From Sphingopyxis witflariensis (lineage in GTDB: Bacteria; Pseudomonadota; Alphaproteobacteria; Sphingomonadales; Sphingomonadaceae): a DNA stretch of 64,000 nt. Made by a program: the position numbers and the translations under genes. The stretch spans positions 124,001-188,000 of the forward strand of contig NZ_NISJ01000002.1 in assembly GCF_002205635.1 (NCBI RefSeq). Direction: 5' to 3'. Positions 51,372 to 61,137 of the stretch are shown piece by piece (within the stretch, counting starts at the first letter, position 1; every line of letters begins with the position of its first letter). The notes under the pieces are model-generated. The model was given only the letters and a program-made list of their open reading frames with translations, searched no databases and was not told the origin of the DNA.

Positions 51372-52931
51372 TCAGTTCACCATCCGCTCATAACCCGCCC
51401 AATAGGGAGCGCGCAGGTCCTTGCGCAAAATCTTGCCGCTCGCGTTGCGCGGCAGCGCCTCGATCACGTCGATGCTGCGCGGGCATTTGAACGGCGCGAT
51501 GCGTTCGCGGGCCCAGGCGATGATATCGGCCTCGTCGACGCTCATGCCGGGCTTCGGCACGCAGACCGCCTTCACCGTCTCGCCCCATTTTTCGTCGGGG
51601 ATGCCGAACACTGCGACTTCCTGCACTGCGGGGTGGCCGAAGATCGCGCTTTCGACCTCGGCCGGATAGATATTCTCACCGCCCGAAATGATCATGTCTT
51701 TCATCCGGTCGTGGATGAAGAGATAGCCATCGGCGTCGAGATAGCCCGCATCGCCGGTATGGATCCACCCGTCGGCGGTCATCGTCTTTGCCGTCGCATC
51801 GGGCAGGTTCCAGTAACCGATCATATTGTTCGACGATCGCGTGACGATCTCGCCCACCTCACCGGTCGCGACCTGCGCGCCGTCGGGGCCGAGAATGTGG
51901 ATCTCGACGCCGGGAAGCGGCTTTCCGGCCGAACGCATCCGCGCATTGCCCTCGGGATCATGATCTTCGGGCGGCAGCATGCAAATCGTGCCCGTCGTTT
52001 CGGTCATGCCATAGGCCTGAATGAACTGCGCGCCGAACATCTTGATGCACTGGCGCAGCAGTTCGAGCGGGATCGGCGCCGCACCATAGAGGATATATTT
52101 GAGCCGGCTGAAATCGACGCTGGCGCAGCGCGGATGGAGCAGCAGCATGTGCAGCGCCGCGGGGACGATGAAGAAACGCGTGACGCCATGATTCTCGACC
52201 GCGTCGAATACTCCTTCGGGATTGAATTCGGCGAGGACAATGCCCGGAAGACCGGCGCCGAGCGCCATGATGCCCAGCCCGGTGCCGCCGATATGCGCGC
52301 ACGGCATCGCGACCAGCACCGCCTCGTCATCCTCCCATTTGGTATAGGGCAGATCGAGCTCGTTCGAATGTTTGCGCAGCGCGAACAGATTGCGGTTCGA
52401 CAGCACCGCGCCCTTGGGGTTGCCGGTGGTGCCCGATGTGTAGAGCTGTAGCACCGCCTCGTCGGTTCCCGATGGCTCGAACGGCGCGCGGACGGTTTGG
52501 TCGATCATCGCGCGCGCTTCGGCGGCGCTGACGATCGCGGGAACATGGTCCAGCTTTCCGGCGAGCTGCTCGGCCAGCGTATCGAACCCCGGCCCGGCAA
52601 AGACCATCTTCGCCTGCGTATCATTGACGATATATGCCCATTCGGTAGGCGAGAGGCGCCAGCCGATCGGTGCCATCACGATCCCCGCCCGCGCTGCGCC
52701 AAAGAACAGGGTGAAATAAAGGTCGCTGTTCTTGCCGATCCAGGCGATCCGATCGCCCTTTTTCAGCCCCGCCGCGAGCAATGCCGTTGCGACCTTCGCG
52801 GTCCGGTCTTCGAGTTCGGCATAGGTGAAGACGCGATCTTCCTCGCGCATCGCGAGCCGGTCAGGCCGCTCACCCGCCCAATGGGTCAGGAATTCGTCAA
52901 AGGTGAAAAGCTCCGTAACGTCGCGGGGCAT
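51372..52931 (-). CDS. Long-chain fatty acid (or other acyl) CoA ligase, AMP-binding family
   Basis: 519 residues. AMP-binding P-loop LYTSGTTGNPKGAVLS, the A5 region QAYGMTETTGTICML, A7/A8 at GWIHTGDAGYLDADGYLFIHDR and the C-terminal lysine at NASGKILRKDLR. Activates carboxylic acids to acyl-CoA through an acyl-AMP. Acyl preference is unknown. Followed 25 bp later by the SpeE-like gene on the same strand. Confidence 0.9.
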   Translation of the reverse strand: MPRDVTELFTFDEFLTHWAGERPDRLAMREEDRVFTYAELEDRTAKVATALLAAGLKKGDRIAWIGKNSDLYFTLFFGAARAGIVMAPIGWRLSPTEWAYIVNDTQAKMVFAGPGFDTLAEQLAGKLDHVPAIVSAAEARAMIDQTVRAPFEPSGTDEAVLQLYTSGTTGNPKGAVLSNRNLFALRKHSNELDLPYTKWEDDEAVLVAMPCAHIGGTGLGIMALGAGLPGIVLAEFNPEGVFDAVENHGVTRFFIVPAALHMLLLHPRCASVDFSRLKYILYGAAPIPLELLRQCIKMFGAQFIQAYGMTETTGTICMLPPEDHDPEGNARMRSAGKPLPGVEIHILGPDGAQVATGEVGEIVTRSSNNMIGYWNLPDATAKTMTADGWIHTGDAGYLDADGYLFIHDRMKDMIISGGENIYPAEVESAIFGHPAVQEVAVFGIPDEKWGETVKAVCVPKPGMSVDEADIIAWARERIAPFKCPRSIDVIEALPRNASGKILRKDLRAPYWAGYERMVN

Positions 52932-53031
52932 GGCATTCTCTCTCCTCGAATCGCGTTTTTCACGCGTTAAGGGGGAGGCTAGCGGCTGAACGCGCGACGT
53001 AAAGCGGCGATCAACAATCCTGTCAGCTACG

Positions 53032-53667
53032 TCAGGTCCGGCGGAACAGCAGCATCAGATTGTTCGCGGGCATTGCGCGGCGTTCGGCAAAGGCAAAACC
53101 GGCTACGGCAGCGGAGGCCTTCACGTCGGCGGTATCGCGCAAACCCCACGCCGGATCGCGGCGACGCAGGCTGCCATCGAATGCCAGATTGCTTTCCGCT
53201 GTCGGCACGCCAGACTCAGTATAAGGGCCGTAGAGGATCAGCGGCGCGGCGGGCGCGAGCAACCGCGATGCGCCCGCGAACAGCCCCAGCGTCGCCACCC
53301 ACGGGCTGATATGGACCATGTTGATGCACAGGATCGCATCGGCTTGCTCGATCGGCCAGACGTCGGCTGCCGCGTCGAGCGAGAGCGGCGGGGCGATGTT
53401 GGGCAGTCCGGCTTCGGCGCGCCACGCGGCGATTGAGGTCAGCCCGGCGGGATCGGGATCGCTCGGCAGCCAGTTCAGATGCGGAAATTCGGCGGCGAAA
53501 TGGACGATATGTTCACCCGATCCGCTCGCGATCTCCAGCACTGTTCCGGTAGCGGGGAGCCAGTCGGCAAGCACCGCGGCGATCGCATCGCGGTTGCGCA
53601 GCGTTGCCGGGGCATGGCGTTTGGCGACGCGTTCGCCGTCACCGGGCATCCACGGCTGCGGCGTCAC
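53032..53667 (-). CDS. DUF938 SAM-dependent methyltransferase
   Basis: 211 residues from a GTG that overlaps the preceding stop (GTGA). DUF938 motifs: PATLRNRDAIAAVLADWLP, then VLEIASGSGEHIVHFA as SAM loop, WLPSDPDPAGLTSI, and CINMVHISPW. Probable class I methyltransferase of unknown substrate. Last gene of the gcv transcript or of a three-gene sub-operon. Confidence 0.9.
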   Translation of the reverse strand: MTPQPWMPGDGERVAKRHAPATLRNRDAIAAVLADWLPATGTVLEIASGSGEHIVHFAAEFPHLNWLPSDPDPAGLTSIAAWRAEAGLPNIAPPLSLDAAADVWPIEQADAILCINMVHISPWVATLGLFAGASRLLAPAAPLILYGPYTESGVPTAESNLAFDGSLRRRDPAWGLRDTADVKASAAVAGFAFAERRAMPANNLMLLFRRT

Positions 53668-54110
53668 TTTGCCTTCGCCGCCTGCGCCCGCGAACGGCGA
53701 TCACGGACGATCAACCACGCGAACAGGCCGATGGGACCGACCATCAGCGTCAGGAACAGGAAAGGAAGCTGCACGATGCGGCTGAAACCCTTTTGATCGG
53801 CATCGCGCGCGATCCACATGCCAATGAACAGGTCGAAGGCCAGATAATGCGTCCAGCCGAGAACCGCGCCGCCCTTGCTGTCGAACAGCGCCATCACGCC
53901 CGCCAGCGTCGTGAGGTCGGGGGTCTTGCTCGGCCCCCAGCCGCCGAAGAAAAGCCCGCCGAACATGATCGCATAGGCCAGGCAGAGAAGCATGACGCCG
54001 AGATAGAGGATGAGCGCGAGTATCTTGGGATTGCGCGGTGCTGCGGCGAGCGCGAGCCAGCTGACCAGCGCCCAGCCATTGGTCAGCGAAAATATTGTTT
54101 CCCAGCTCAT
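53664..54110 (-). CDS. ABA4-like family membrane protein
   Basis: 148 residues, four spans. ABA4 (DUF4281) features: LALILYLGVMLLCLAYAIMF, ALFDSKGGAVLGWTHYLAFDLFIGMWIARD and a final hydrophobic helix with GPIGLFAWLIV. In plants ABA4 is needed for neoxanthin synthesis; the bacterial members are uncharacterised. The possible carotenoid link is weak. Overlaps the DUF938 gene. Confidence 0.88.
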   Translation of the reverse strand: MSWETIFSLTNGWALVSWLALAAAPRNPKILALILYLGVMLLCLAYAIMFGGLFFGGWGPSKTPDLTTLAGVMALFDSKGGAVLGWTHYLAFDLFIGMWIARDADQKGFSRIVQLPFLFLTLMVGPIGLFAWLIVRDRRSRAQAAKAK

Positions 54111-54123
54111 ACCCCGCCCCTTT

Positions 54124-54477
54124 TCAGATCAATCCGCCCAGCCCGAACAGCGCCACCCCGCCGACCAGCGCCGCGGCGCCCGCCAGCAGGATCAACAATG
54201 TCAGCCGCGCCGCCGACGCGCGCCGCAACGCCCAAAGGGCGACCACGGCTCCGCTGCCCATGGCGAACAGCGGCGCATAAAGAAAGACCCAGTCATAACT
54301 GAATTCGCGCCGGACGCGGATCATCGCCCACTGCTCGACGACCAATCCGAAGAGCAGGATCGCGAGCAGCCAGCCGATGATTGCGGTGAAAGCGAATAAG
54401 GCGCCGACTCCGACGCATCCCCAACCGCGCCCGGTCCGGGGCATATCGTCCGGACCGGGCGGCGGGGTGTCGGTCAT
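54124..54477 (-). CDS. Hypothetical membrane protein after gcvPB
   Basis: 117 residues from the ATG at 54477, which overlaps the gcvPB stop by one base. Pro-rich N-terminus ([16 protein letters not shown]) then three spans: VGALFAFTAIIGWLLAILLFG, FLYAPLFAMGSGAVVALWAL and LTLLILLAGAAALVGGVALFG. No family recognised. Coupling to gcvPB and the 13-bp gap to the ABA4-like gene place it in the operon. Confidence 0.75.
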   Translation of the reverse strand: MTDTPPPGPDDMPRTGRGWGCVGVGALFAFTAIIGWLLAILLFGLVVEQWAMIRVRREFSYDWVFLYAPLFAMGSGAVVALWALRRASAARLTLLILLAGAAALVGGVALFGLGGLI

Positions 54478-56024
54478 CAGCCTTCCCAAGCCAGCACGGG
54501 CTTGCGGGCGGCCAGCGTCTCGTCGAGCCGCGCGCGCGGCGCGAAATGCGGCGCCGATTTGAGCATCGGGTCGCCATTCTTCGCGCGCAGCGCGATGCTG
54601 CGCAGCGCGCCGATGAACTGGTCGAGCGCCGCCTTGCTCTCGGTCTCGGTCGGCTCGACGAGCATCGCGCCATGGACGACGAGCGGGAAATAGACCGTCA
54701 TCGGGTGATAGCCCTCATCGATCAGCCCCTTGGCGACGTCGAGCGTCGAGAAGCCCTCGGCGAGCCCCTTGTCGCTGAACAGCGCCTCATGCATGCACGG
54801 CCCCGACGCCGCAAAGGGTGCGTCGAGCACGTCTTCGAGGCTGCGCAGCATATAGTTGGCGTTAAGAACGGCGTCCTCGGCAACCTGCTTGAGCCCGTCG
54901 GCGCCGTGGCTGAGAATATAGGTCAGCGCGCGGGTGAACATCCCCATCTGGCCGTGGAACGCGGTCATGCGCCCGAAGGTCTGTGGATGATCCTCGCCCG
55001 CATTTTCTTCCTCGATCAGGCGGAAACCGCCATCGGCCTGCTTTGTGACGAAGGGCAAGGGCGCGAAGGGCGCGAGCGCCGCCGACAGCACGACCGGGCC
55101 CGAACCCGGGCCACCGCCGCCGTGCGGGGTCGAGAAAGTCTTGTGGAGGTTGATGTGCATCGCATCGACGCCCAGGTCGCCGGGACGCACCCGGCCGACG
55201 ATCGCGTTGAAATTGGCGCCGTCGCAATAGACGTAGCCGCCCGCGGCATGGACCGCGTCCGAAATCGCCTTCATGTCGCGTTCGAACAGGCCGCAGGTGT
55301 TGGGGTTGGTGACCATCACGCCCGCAACATCGGGGCCGAGCCGCGCCTTCAGCGCCGCGAGATCGACGCGGCCTTCGGCGGTCGCCGGAATATCCTCGAC
55401 CGTGAAGCCCGCGAAGGCTGCGGTCGCGGGGTTGGTACCGTGCGCGCTTTCGGGAACCAGGATGACGCGGCGGTCTTCGCCGCGCGCTTCGAGCGCCGCC
55501 TTGATGCAGAGGATACCGCATAGTTCGCCATGCGCGCCGGCCTTCGGCGACATTGCGACGCTGTGCATGCCGGTGAGCGTGATCAGCCACTCGGCAAGTT
55601 CATGGATCACCGCATAGGCGCCCTGCACCGTTTCCTGCGGCTGCAAAGGATGCGCGTCGGCAAAGCCGGGCATCCGCGCGACCTTTTCGTTCAGGCGCGG
55701 GTTATGCTTCATCGTGCAGCTGCCGAGCGGGAAGAGGCCGAGATCGATCGCGTAATTCTGCCGCGACAGGCGCGTGTAATGGCGCACCGTTTCGGATTCG
55801 GCGAGGCCCGGCAGGCCGATCGGCGCGGTGCGCGCGAGCGCGCCCATATCGGCGGCGGGGGCCGCTTCGTCAAAATCGACGCCGGTCGTCTCGGTCGAGC
55901 CGATTTCGAAGATCAACGCTTCCTCGAGCATCAACGCGCGGTTGCCGGTGAAGGTGGCATTGTCGTCGGCGCCGCCGGCGACATTCATTTCGGGGCGCCA
56001 GCCGGCGGGGTTTAGCGCGGTCAT
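54477..56024 (-). CDS. gcvPB: Glycine dehydrogenase (decarboxylating) subunit 2
   Basis: 515 residues. PLP lysine is Lys295 in [34 protein letters not shown], a hallmark of the family, lies at about 98-110. Forms the P-protein with GcvPA: decarboxylates glycine and passes the aminomethyl group to the lipoyl arm of GcvH. Split P-protein genes are usual in many alphaproteobacteria. Overlaps gcvPA (ATGA). Confidence 0.98.
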   Translation of the reverse strand: MTALNPAGWRPEMNVAGGADDNATFTGNRALMLEEALIFEIGSTETTGVDFDEAAPAADMGALARTAPIGLPGLAESETVRHYTRLSRQNYAIDLGLFPLGSCTMKHNPRLNEKVARMPGFADAHPLQPQETVQGAYAVIHELAEWLITLTGMHSVAMSPKAGAHGELCGILCIKAALEARGEDRRVILVPESAHGTNPATAAFAGFTVEDIPATAEGRVDLAALKARLGPDVAGVMVTNPNTCGLFERDMKAISDAVHAAGGYVYCDGANFNAIVGRVRPGDLGVDAMHINLHKTFSTPHGGGGPGSGPVVLSAALAPFAPLPFVTKQADGGFRLIEEENAGEDHPQTFGRMTAFHGQMGMFTRALTYILSHGADGLKQVAEDAVLNANYMLRSLEDVLDAPFAASGPCMHEALFSDKGLAEGFSTLDVAKGLIDEGYHPMTVYFPLVVHGAMLVEPTETESKAALDQFIGALRSIALRAKNGDPMLKSAPHFAPRARLDETLAARKPVLAWEG

Positions 56025-57379
56025 GCCAGCACCTCCTTCAGAGCGTCGGCAAAGGCCGAGATGTCCGCTTCGGTGACCGTCTCGGTCACCGCGACGACGA
56101 GGCCGTTCGCCAGATCATGATTGTCGGGATAGAGGCGGCCGAGCGAGATGCCGCCCAAAATGTCGCGTTCGGCGAGCTTGTGGATCACCGGGCGCGCTTC
56201 GGTGGGCAGCAGCAAAGTGAACTCGTTGAAAAAGCTGTTGTTCAGGACCGACACGCCCGGAACCTTCGCCAGTTCCGCCGCGGCCGCCTTCGCCCGGCCA
56301 TGGTTGATCGCCGCGAGCTGACGCAAGCCAGCTTCGCCGAGCAAGGTCATGTGGATGCTGAACGCCAGCGCGCAAAGGCCAGAATTAGTGCAGATATTGC
56401 TCGTCGCCTTTTCGCGGCGGATATGCTGTTCGCGGGTCGACAGGGTCAGCACGAAGCCGCGCTTGCCATTGGCATCGACGGTCTCGCCGCACAGGCGGCC
56501 GGGCATCTGGCGGACATATTGGGTCTTGCACGCGAACAGTCCGACATAAGGCCCGCCGAACTGGAGCCCGACGCCGAGCGACTGCCCCTCGCCCACCACA
56601 ATATCGGCGCCCATTTCGCCGGGCGCCTTGATCAGGCCCAAAGCGACGGGTTCGGTGACGACGGCAATCAGCAGCGCACCGGCGGCCTGACAGGCGGCGG
56701 CCAGTGCGGTCATGTCGTCGATGCGGCCGAGAATGTCGGGATATTGAACGACGACGCAGCTTGTGTCTTTGCCGACCGCCGCGGCGAGCGCGGACCAGTC
56801 GGTTCCGGCCTCAAGGCTGGGGTCGCCATCGACGAGCACATCGCCCGTGTATTTTGCCATTGTCCGCGCGACGCTGCGGTAATGCGGGTGGAGGCCCGTC
56901 GAGAGCAATGCCTTGCCGCGCTTGGTGATGCGGCGCGCCATGACGATCGCTTCCCAGCACGCGGTCGAGCCGTCGTACATCGAGGCATTGGCGACATCGG
57001 TGCCGAGCAGACGCGCAACCTGCGACTGAAATTCGAACAACATCTGCAGCGTGCCCTGCGCGATTTCGGGCTGATAAGGCGTGTAGGCGGTCAGAAACTC
57101 ACCGCGCTGGATCAGATGATCGACGCTCGCCGGCACATGGTGGCGATAGGCACCCGCGCCGAGGAAGAAAGGACCGTCACCCGCCGCGCGATTGCGGCGC
57201 GCCAGTGCCCCCATGTGGCGTTCGACCGCAAGCTCGCTGGCGTGCATCGGCAGGCCGGCGATCGGACCGTCGAGCTGCGCTTCAGCGGGAACGTCGGCGA
57301 ACAGATCGTCGATCGATGCCGCGCCGATCGTGGCGAGCATCGCCGTGCGATCATCGGGGGTGAGCGGAAGGTAACGCAT
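56021..57379 (-). CDS. gcvPA: Glycine dehydrogenase (decarboxylating) subunit 1
   Basis: 452 residues. N-terminal motifs [19 protein letters not shown] and [18 protein letters not shown], then [20 protein letters not shown]-like sequence ([14 protein letters not shown]) and [14 protein letters not shown]. It is the non-PLP-binding half of the P-protein. It is preceded by a double-hairpin repeat that separates it from gcvH by 97 bp. Confidence 0.98.
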   Translation of the reverse strand: MRYLPLTPDDRTAMLATIGAASIDDLFADVPAEAQLDGPIAGLPMHASELAVERHMGALARRNRAAGDGPFFLGAGAYRHHVPASVDHLIQRGEFLTAYTPYQPEIAQGTLQMLFEFQSQVARLLGTDVANASMYDGSTACWEAIVMARRITKRGKALLSTGLHPHYRSVARTMAKYTGDVLVDGDPSLEAGTDWSALAAAVGKDTSCVVVQYPDILGRIDDMTALAAACQAAGALLIAVVTEPVALGLIKAPGEMGADIVVGEGQSLGVGLQFGGPYVGLFACKTQYVRQMPGRLCGETVDANGKRGFVLTLSTREQHIRREKATSNICTNSGLCALAFSIHMTLLGEAGLRQLAAINHGRAKAAAAELAKVPGVSVLNNSFFNEFTLLLPTEARPVIHKLAERDILGGISLGRLYPDNHDLANGLVVAVTETVTEADISAFADALKEVLA

Positions 57380-57391
57380 TTCACTATCTCC

Positions 57392-57469
57392 CCCCTCCCG
57401 CTTTCGGGAGGGGCTGGGGGTGGGCTTCGCCGCAGAGTCAAGCGCGGCCCCTCCCGCACGCGGGAGGGG
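57392..57469. repeat. Double-hairpin repeat between gcvH and gcvPA
   Basis: CCCCTCCCG-cttt-CGGGAGGGG at 57392-57413 and CCCCTCCCGC-ac-GCGGGAGGGG at 57448-57469, both perfect stems, with a CTGGGGGTGGGCTTCGCC stretch between. Looks like a dispersed palindrome inserted within the operon. No T-run, so probably a processing or stability element rather than a terminator. Confidence 0.7.
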
Positions 57470-57476
57470 AGAAGCA

Positions 57477-57848
57477 TCAAAGATCGTCGCAGAAGGCCTT
57501 GTACGCCGCAGCGTTCATCAGCGCGTCGAGCTGGCTCTTGTCGCTCAGCGTCATGCGGAAAAACCAGCCTTCGCCTTCGGGGTCCGAATTGACGAGCGCG
57601 GGATCTTCCTCGAGCTGGCCATTGCCTTCGGTCACGGTGCCGTCGACGGGGGCATAAACGTCGCTCGCCGCCTTCACCGATTCCACCACCGCAGCGTCGC
57701 CACCAGCGGTCAGTTCGGCGCCGGTGTCGGGAACCTCAACGAAGACAATGTCGCCAAGCTGGCCCTGCGCAAAGTCGGTAATCCCGACCGTTGCGACGTC
57801 CCCATCGACATCAAGCCATTCATGCTCTTCGGTATAATAACGCGGCAT
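57477..57848 (-). CDS. gcvH: Glycine cleavage system H protein
   Basis: 123 residues. Lipoyl domain with the attachment lysine at Lys59 in [14 protein letters not shown] and [11 protein letters not shown] near the start. Shuttles the methylamine between P-, T- and L-proteins. gcvT is 3 bp upstream. Confidence 0.98.
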   Translation of the reverse strand: MPRYYTEEHEWLDVDGDVATVGITDFAQGQLGDIVFVEVPDTGAELTAGGDAAVVESVKAASDVYAPVDGTVTEGNGQLEEDPALVNSDPEGEGWFFRMTLSDKSQLDALMNAAAYKAFCDDL

Positions 57849-57851
57849 CGA

Positions 57852-58988
57852 TCAACCTCCCTGTTTGCGGACATAATTGTGGGGAACAAAGGGCGTCGCG
57901 GCGACCGTCACCGGCACCCGCTTGCCGCGCACTTCGGCGGCGATCGCGGTGCCCGGCGCGGCGTGGTCGCGCGGAACATAACCCATGGCGATCGGCGCGC
58001 CGACGCTGGGAGCAAAACCGCCCGAGGTCACGACGCCGATTTCGGTGTTGCCGTCGAACAGCTTGGCGCCTTCGCGGACGGGCATCTTGCCCTCGATCAG
58101 CAGGCCGACGCGCTTGCGCGGGCTGCCGTCGGCGAGATGGCCGAGGATGCGTGCAGCGCCCGGAAAACCACCCTCTTCGCGACGGCGCTTCGAGATAGCA
58201 AAGGCGAGATCGCCCTCGATCGGGTCGATACCCTCGTCGAGATCATGGCCATAGAGCGGCAGGCCGGCTTCGAGGCGCAGCGAATCGCGGGCGCCGAGGC
58301 CGATCGGCTTCACCTCTTCCATCGCGCAGAGCGCGTCGGCGAAATCGGCAAGCGCCTCGTTCGGCAGCGAGATTTCGAAACCATCCTCGCCGGTATAGCC
58401 CGAGCGGCTGAGCGCGATGGCGTGGCCGTTCCAGGTCGCCTTGGCGGCCTGCATGAACACGAGGCCTGCGGCTTCGGGAACGAGCCGCGACAGCGCGGCG
58501 ACAGCCTTGGGGCCCTGAAGCGCGAGCAGGCCATAATCTTCATTATGGTTGAGGGTGATGTCGTCGGGGAGGTTTTCGCGCAAATAGCCGATATCTTCCC
58601 ACTTCACCGCGCCATTGACGACGATGCCGATCTGGTCGCCTTCGTTGGTGACCATCAGATCGTCGAGGATTCCGCCGTCTTCGGCGAGCAGCAGCGAATA
58701 GCGCATGCGGCCGGGCTTGAGAGCCGAAATATCACCGGGGACGAGGGTTTCGAGGGCTTCGGCGGCGCCGTCACCCGACAGGCTGATCTGACCCATATGG
58801 CTGACGTCGAACAGGCCCGCATGTTCGCGCACCCACATATGTTCGGCCATGATGCCTTCATATTGGATCGGCATCCAATAGCCGGCGAATTCGACCATCC
58901 GCGCGTCCTTGGCGCGGTGCCAGGCGTCGAGCGGCAGCGTCGCGGTTTCCGGCGCTATTTCGGTCGCAACTTCTTCATCTTCGCGCAT
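57852..58988 (-). CDS. gcvT: Aminomethyltransferase (glycine cleavage T protein)
   Basis: 378 residues. GcvT motifs: MVEFAGYWMPIQY, FDVSHMGQISLSG, DSLRLEAGLPLYGHDLDEGI (folate-binding region with the active Asp/Glu) and SVGAPIAMGYV. Transfers the methylene to tetrahydrofolate and releases ammonia. First gene of the operon, about 60 bp after the riboswitch. Confidence 0.98.
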   Translation of the reverse strand: MREDEEVATEIAPETATLPLDAWHRAKDARMVEFAGYWMPIQYEGIMAEHMWVREHAGLFDVSHMGQISLSGDGAAEALETLVPGDISALKPGRMRYSLLLAEDGGILDDLMVTNEGDQIGIVVNGAVKWEDIGYLRENLPDDITLNHNEDYGLLALQGPKAVAALSRLVPEAAGLVFMQAAKATWNGHAIALSRSGYTGEDGFEISLPNEALADFADALCAMEEVKPIGLGARDSLRLEAGLPLYGHDLDEGIDPIEGDLAFAISKRRREEGGFPGAARILGHLADGSPRKRVGLLIEGKMPVREGAKLFDGNTEIGVVTSGGFAPSVGAPIAMGYVPRDHAAPGTAIAAEVRGKRVPVTVAATPFVPHNYVRKQGG

Positions 58989-59047
58989 ATCGCACTCCCG
59001 TTACTGGCACGGCAAGACGCGGCAAGATGCCGCCCTGTCGCCATGCC

Positions 59048-59273
59048 CCCTCTGTCACGGGAACCTGAGAGTTTTCCTCCACGCGCCCTCGAACAGGGAT
59101 GGGCATGGAGTTACCCCTTCGGTGGTCCCGGCCCAATCCTTATTCAGGCAGCCGGAACGCTTTCCAGAGTGTTCAGTCCAACCGCGCGGTCCTGCTGACC
59201 TGAGAGTTTCCGGGGCGGTTGCTCCTTCGGTGGTGGACCGGCGGTTGCCCGCTATCCACGCTCTCCCGCGCAG
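59048..59273 (-). promoter_or_regulatory. Tandem glycine riboswitch
   Basis: Two adjacent aptamers on the minus strand. Aptamer 1 (about 59165-59273): CGCGGGAGAGCG start, ACCGAAGGAGCAA and AACTCTCAGGTC. Aptamer 2 (about 59050-59160): ACTCTGGAAAG start, ACCGAAGGGGTAA and AACTCTCAGGTTCC. These are the hallmarks of the glycine class, and the tandem arrangement is the common cooperative form. It is in the leader of gcvT and should turn the operon on when glycine is high (established for the class). Confidence 0.95.
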
Positions 59274-59336
59274 TTGGTCGAATCCCTTGCGGAGATCCAA
59301 CGAACGCCCGAGCCTTGGCGCCGCGCCTGTGCAGAG

Positions 59337-59972
59337 TCAATCGGCGAGCCGCTGCATCGCGTCATTTTCGTGCACATAGGTGCCCGCCATGCGCTCAGCG
59401 GTGAGCGCGACGATCGCTTTTGCGACGGTAGTGGCGGAAATCGAACGATAGCGGCGGAGCGATCCGTGCATCAACAGGTCGGCGAGCGGCGCCGCGACCA
59501 TCGCAATCCCCTCCCCCAGCCGCGCCGGGCCTTCGCGGTCGCCGGTGAGCAGGCCGGGGCGCAATATGTCGAGGCGGTCGAAGCCGAGCGCGCCCAGCCC
59601 CTCCTCGATCTCGCCCTTGGTGCGGAGGTAGAAATTGCTGCTCTTGGCCGAGGCGCCGACCGAACTGACGACGATCATATGCGACGCGCCACCAGCGCGG
59701 GCGCCCTGCGCGACCGCCATGATCAGGTCATGATCGACGGCGCGAAAGGCGGCCTGTGACCCCGCCTGCCGGATCGTCGTGCCTAGGCAGGATATCAGGA
59801 CCGAAGGCTTCTCGGCGGCGATGATGTCACCCCAGCGTTCGGGCGGTGCCACGAGCGCGGACTGTCCCGCAACTTCACGCCGCGCGACGATCGTCAGCTT
59901 GCGCGTGCCAGCATTCGCCACCACCGCCCGCCCGACCAGCCCGGTCGCGCCGACGATGAGCGCGTCAGACAT
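59337..59972 (-). CDS. NAD(P)-binding oxidoreductase (HTATIP2/NmrA-like)
   Basis: 211 residues from the ATG at 59972. Rossmann start DALIVGATGLVGRAVVANAG, then LISCLGTTIRQAGSQAAF and VVSSVGASAKSSNFYLRTKG, as in the HTATIP2-like atypical short-chain dehydrogenases. The lysine after YLRT is the probable catalytic position. Substrate unknown. It overlaps the end of dgt by 8 bp, suggesting coupling. Confidence 0.85.
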   Translation of the reverse strand: MSDALIVGATGLVGRAVVANAGTRKLTIVARREVAGQSALVAPPERWGDIIAAEKPSVLISCLGTTIRQAGSQAAFRAVDHDLIMAVAQGARAGGASHMIVVSSVGASAKSSNFYLRTKGEIEEGLGALGFDRLDILRPGLLTGDREGPARLGEGIAMVAAPLADLLMHGSLRRYRSISATTVAKAIVALTAERMAGTYVHENDAMQRLAD

Positions 59973-61137
59973 GCGCCAGCGCCGCGGGCACTGCATCGCG
60001 CCCGAAGATATCGGCAAAGCGGTCGATGGCGAAGCGATCGGTCATGCCGGCAATATAGTCACCGATATGACGCACTGTCTCGCATGTTTCTTCGGGCATC
60101 CGCCCCGCCCAATCGGCGCCCATCAGACGCGGATCGTCGGCATAGGCGGCGAACAAGCGGCCGACGATCTCGTTCGCACCTTCGGCGGCGGCAATCTGTT
60201 CCGGATGGTGATAGAGATTGGCGTACATGAAACGTTTGAGGTCGCGTTCCTGCGCGGCGAGTTCGGGCGAAAAACCGCCGAGCGTCTGCCCCGCCGCGCG
60301 GACGTCTGCAACGCTTTGGACGCCAGCGGCCGCAACATTAGCCTGCGTCGCAGCGATCACGTCGTTGACCATCACCCCGATCTGGTCGCGAACCAGTTCG
60401 CGCAGCAGCCGATCGCGCGGTGCGCCGGGAAAACGCCCCTCGACGGCGCGAAAATTTGCGGCGACGAAGGGCTGTTCCATCAGCTGGTCGATGCAGAGCA
60501 ATCCGGCGCGCAGGCCATCGTCAATATCGTGATTGTCATAGGCGATGTCGTCAGCGACCGCGGCGATCTGCGCTTCGAGGCTCGCATAGCTCGAAAGGTC
60601 GAGCGGGAAGTCGGCGTCGATCCCGGAGAGCGCCCAGCCTGGGTTGGTCACCGGACCATTGTGCTTGGCGAGCCCTTCGAGCGTTTCCCACGTCAGATTG
60701 AGCCCATCGAAACGCGGATAAGGACATTCGAGCAAGGCCAATGTACGCAGCGTATGGCCATTATGGTCAAAGCCGCCATGCCCCGTCATTGCGGCCTTCA
60801 ATGCATCCTCACCGGCATGACCGAAGGGCGGATGGCCGATATCGTGCGCGAGACATAGCGCCTCGGTCAGATCCTCGTTCAGCCCGAGCGCGCGCGCGAT
60901 GCCGCGGCCGATCTGCGCGACCTCGATGCTGTGGGTCAGACGGACACGATAATGATCGCCATCGGGGGCGACGAACACCTGCGTCTTGTGGCGCAGGCGG
61001 CGAAAGGCGATCGAATGGATGATACGGTCGCGGTCGCGCTGAAAGTCATCGCGCGGCCCGCGCACGACACGGCCCGGTTCTTCATAACGACGCCCGCGGC
61101 TTTGCGCGGGGTCGCTAGCGCATTTCGCAATGCTCAC
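59965..61137 (-). CDS. dgt: Deoxyguanosinetriphosphate triphosphohydrolase-like protein (HD domain)
   Basis: 390 residues, from a GTG overlapping the SPOR gene stop (GTGA). HD-type hydrolase: DRDRIIHSIAFRRLRHKTQV, VRLTHSIEVAQIGRGIARAL and LAHDIGHPPFGHAGEDAL, with the metal-binding His and Asp residues. Converts dGTP to deoxyguanosine and tripolyphosphate in E. coli; shorter homologues like this act on various dNTPs. Confidence 0.95.
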   Translation of the reverse strand: MSIAKCASDPAQSRGRRYEEPGRVVRGPRDDFQRDRDRIIHSIAFRRLRHKTQVFVAPDGDHYRVRLTHSIEVAQIGRGIARALGLNEDLTEALCLAHDIGHPPFGHAGEDALKAAMTGHGGFDHNGHTLRTLALLECPYPRFDGLNLTWETLEGLAKHNGPVTNPGWALSGIDADFPLDLSSYASLEAQIAAVADDIAYDNHDIDDGLRAGLLCIDQLMEQPFVAANFRAVEGRFPGAPRDRLLRELVRDQIGVMVNDVIAATQANVAAAGVQSVADVRAAGQTLGGFSPELAAQERDLKRFMYANLYHHPEQIAAAEGANEIVGRLFAAYADDPRLMGADWAGRMPEETCETVRHIGDYIAGMTDRFAIDRFADIFGRDAVPAALAHV

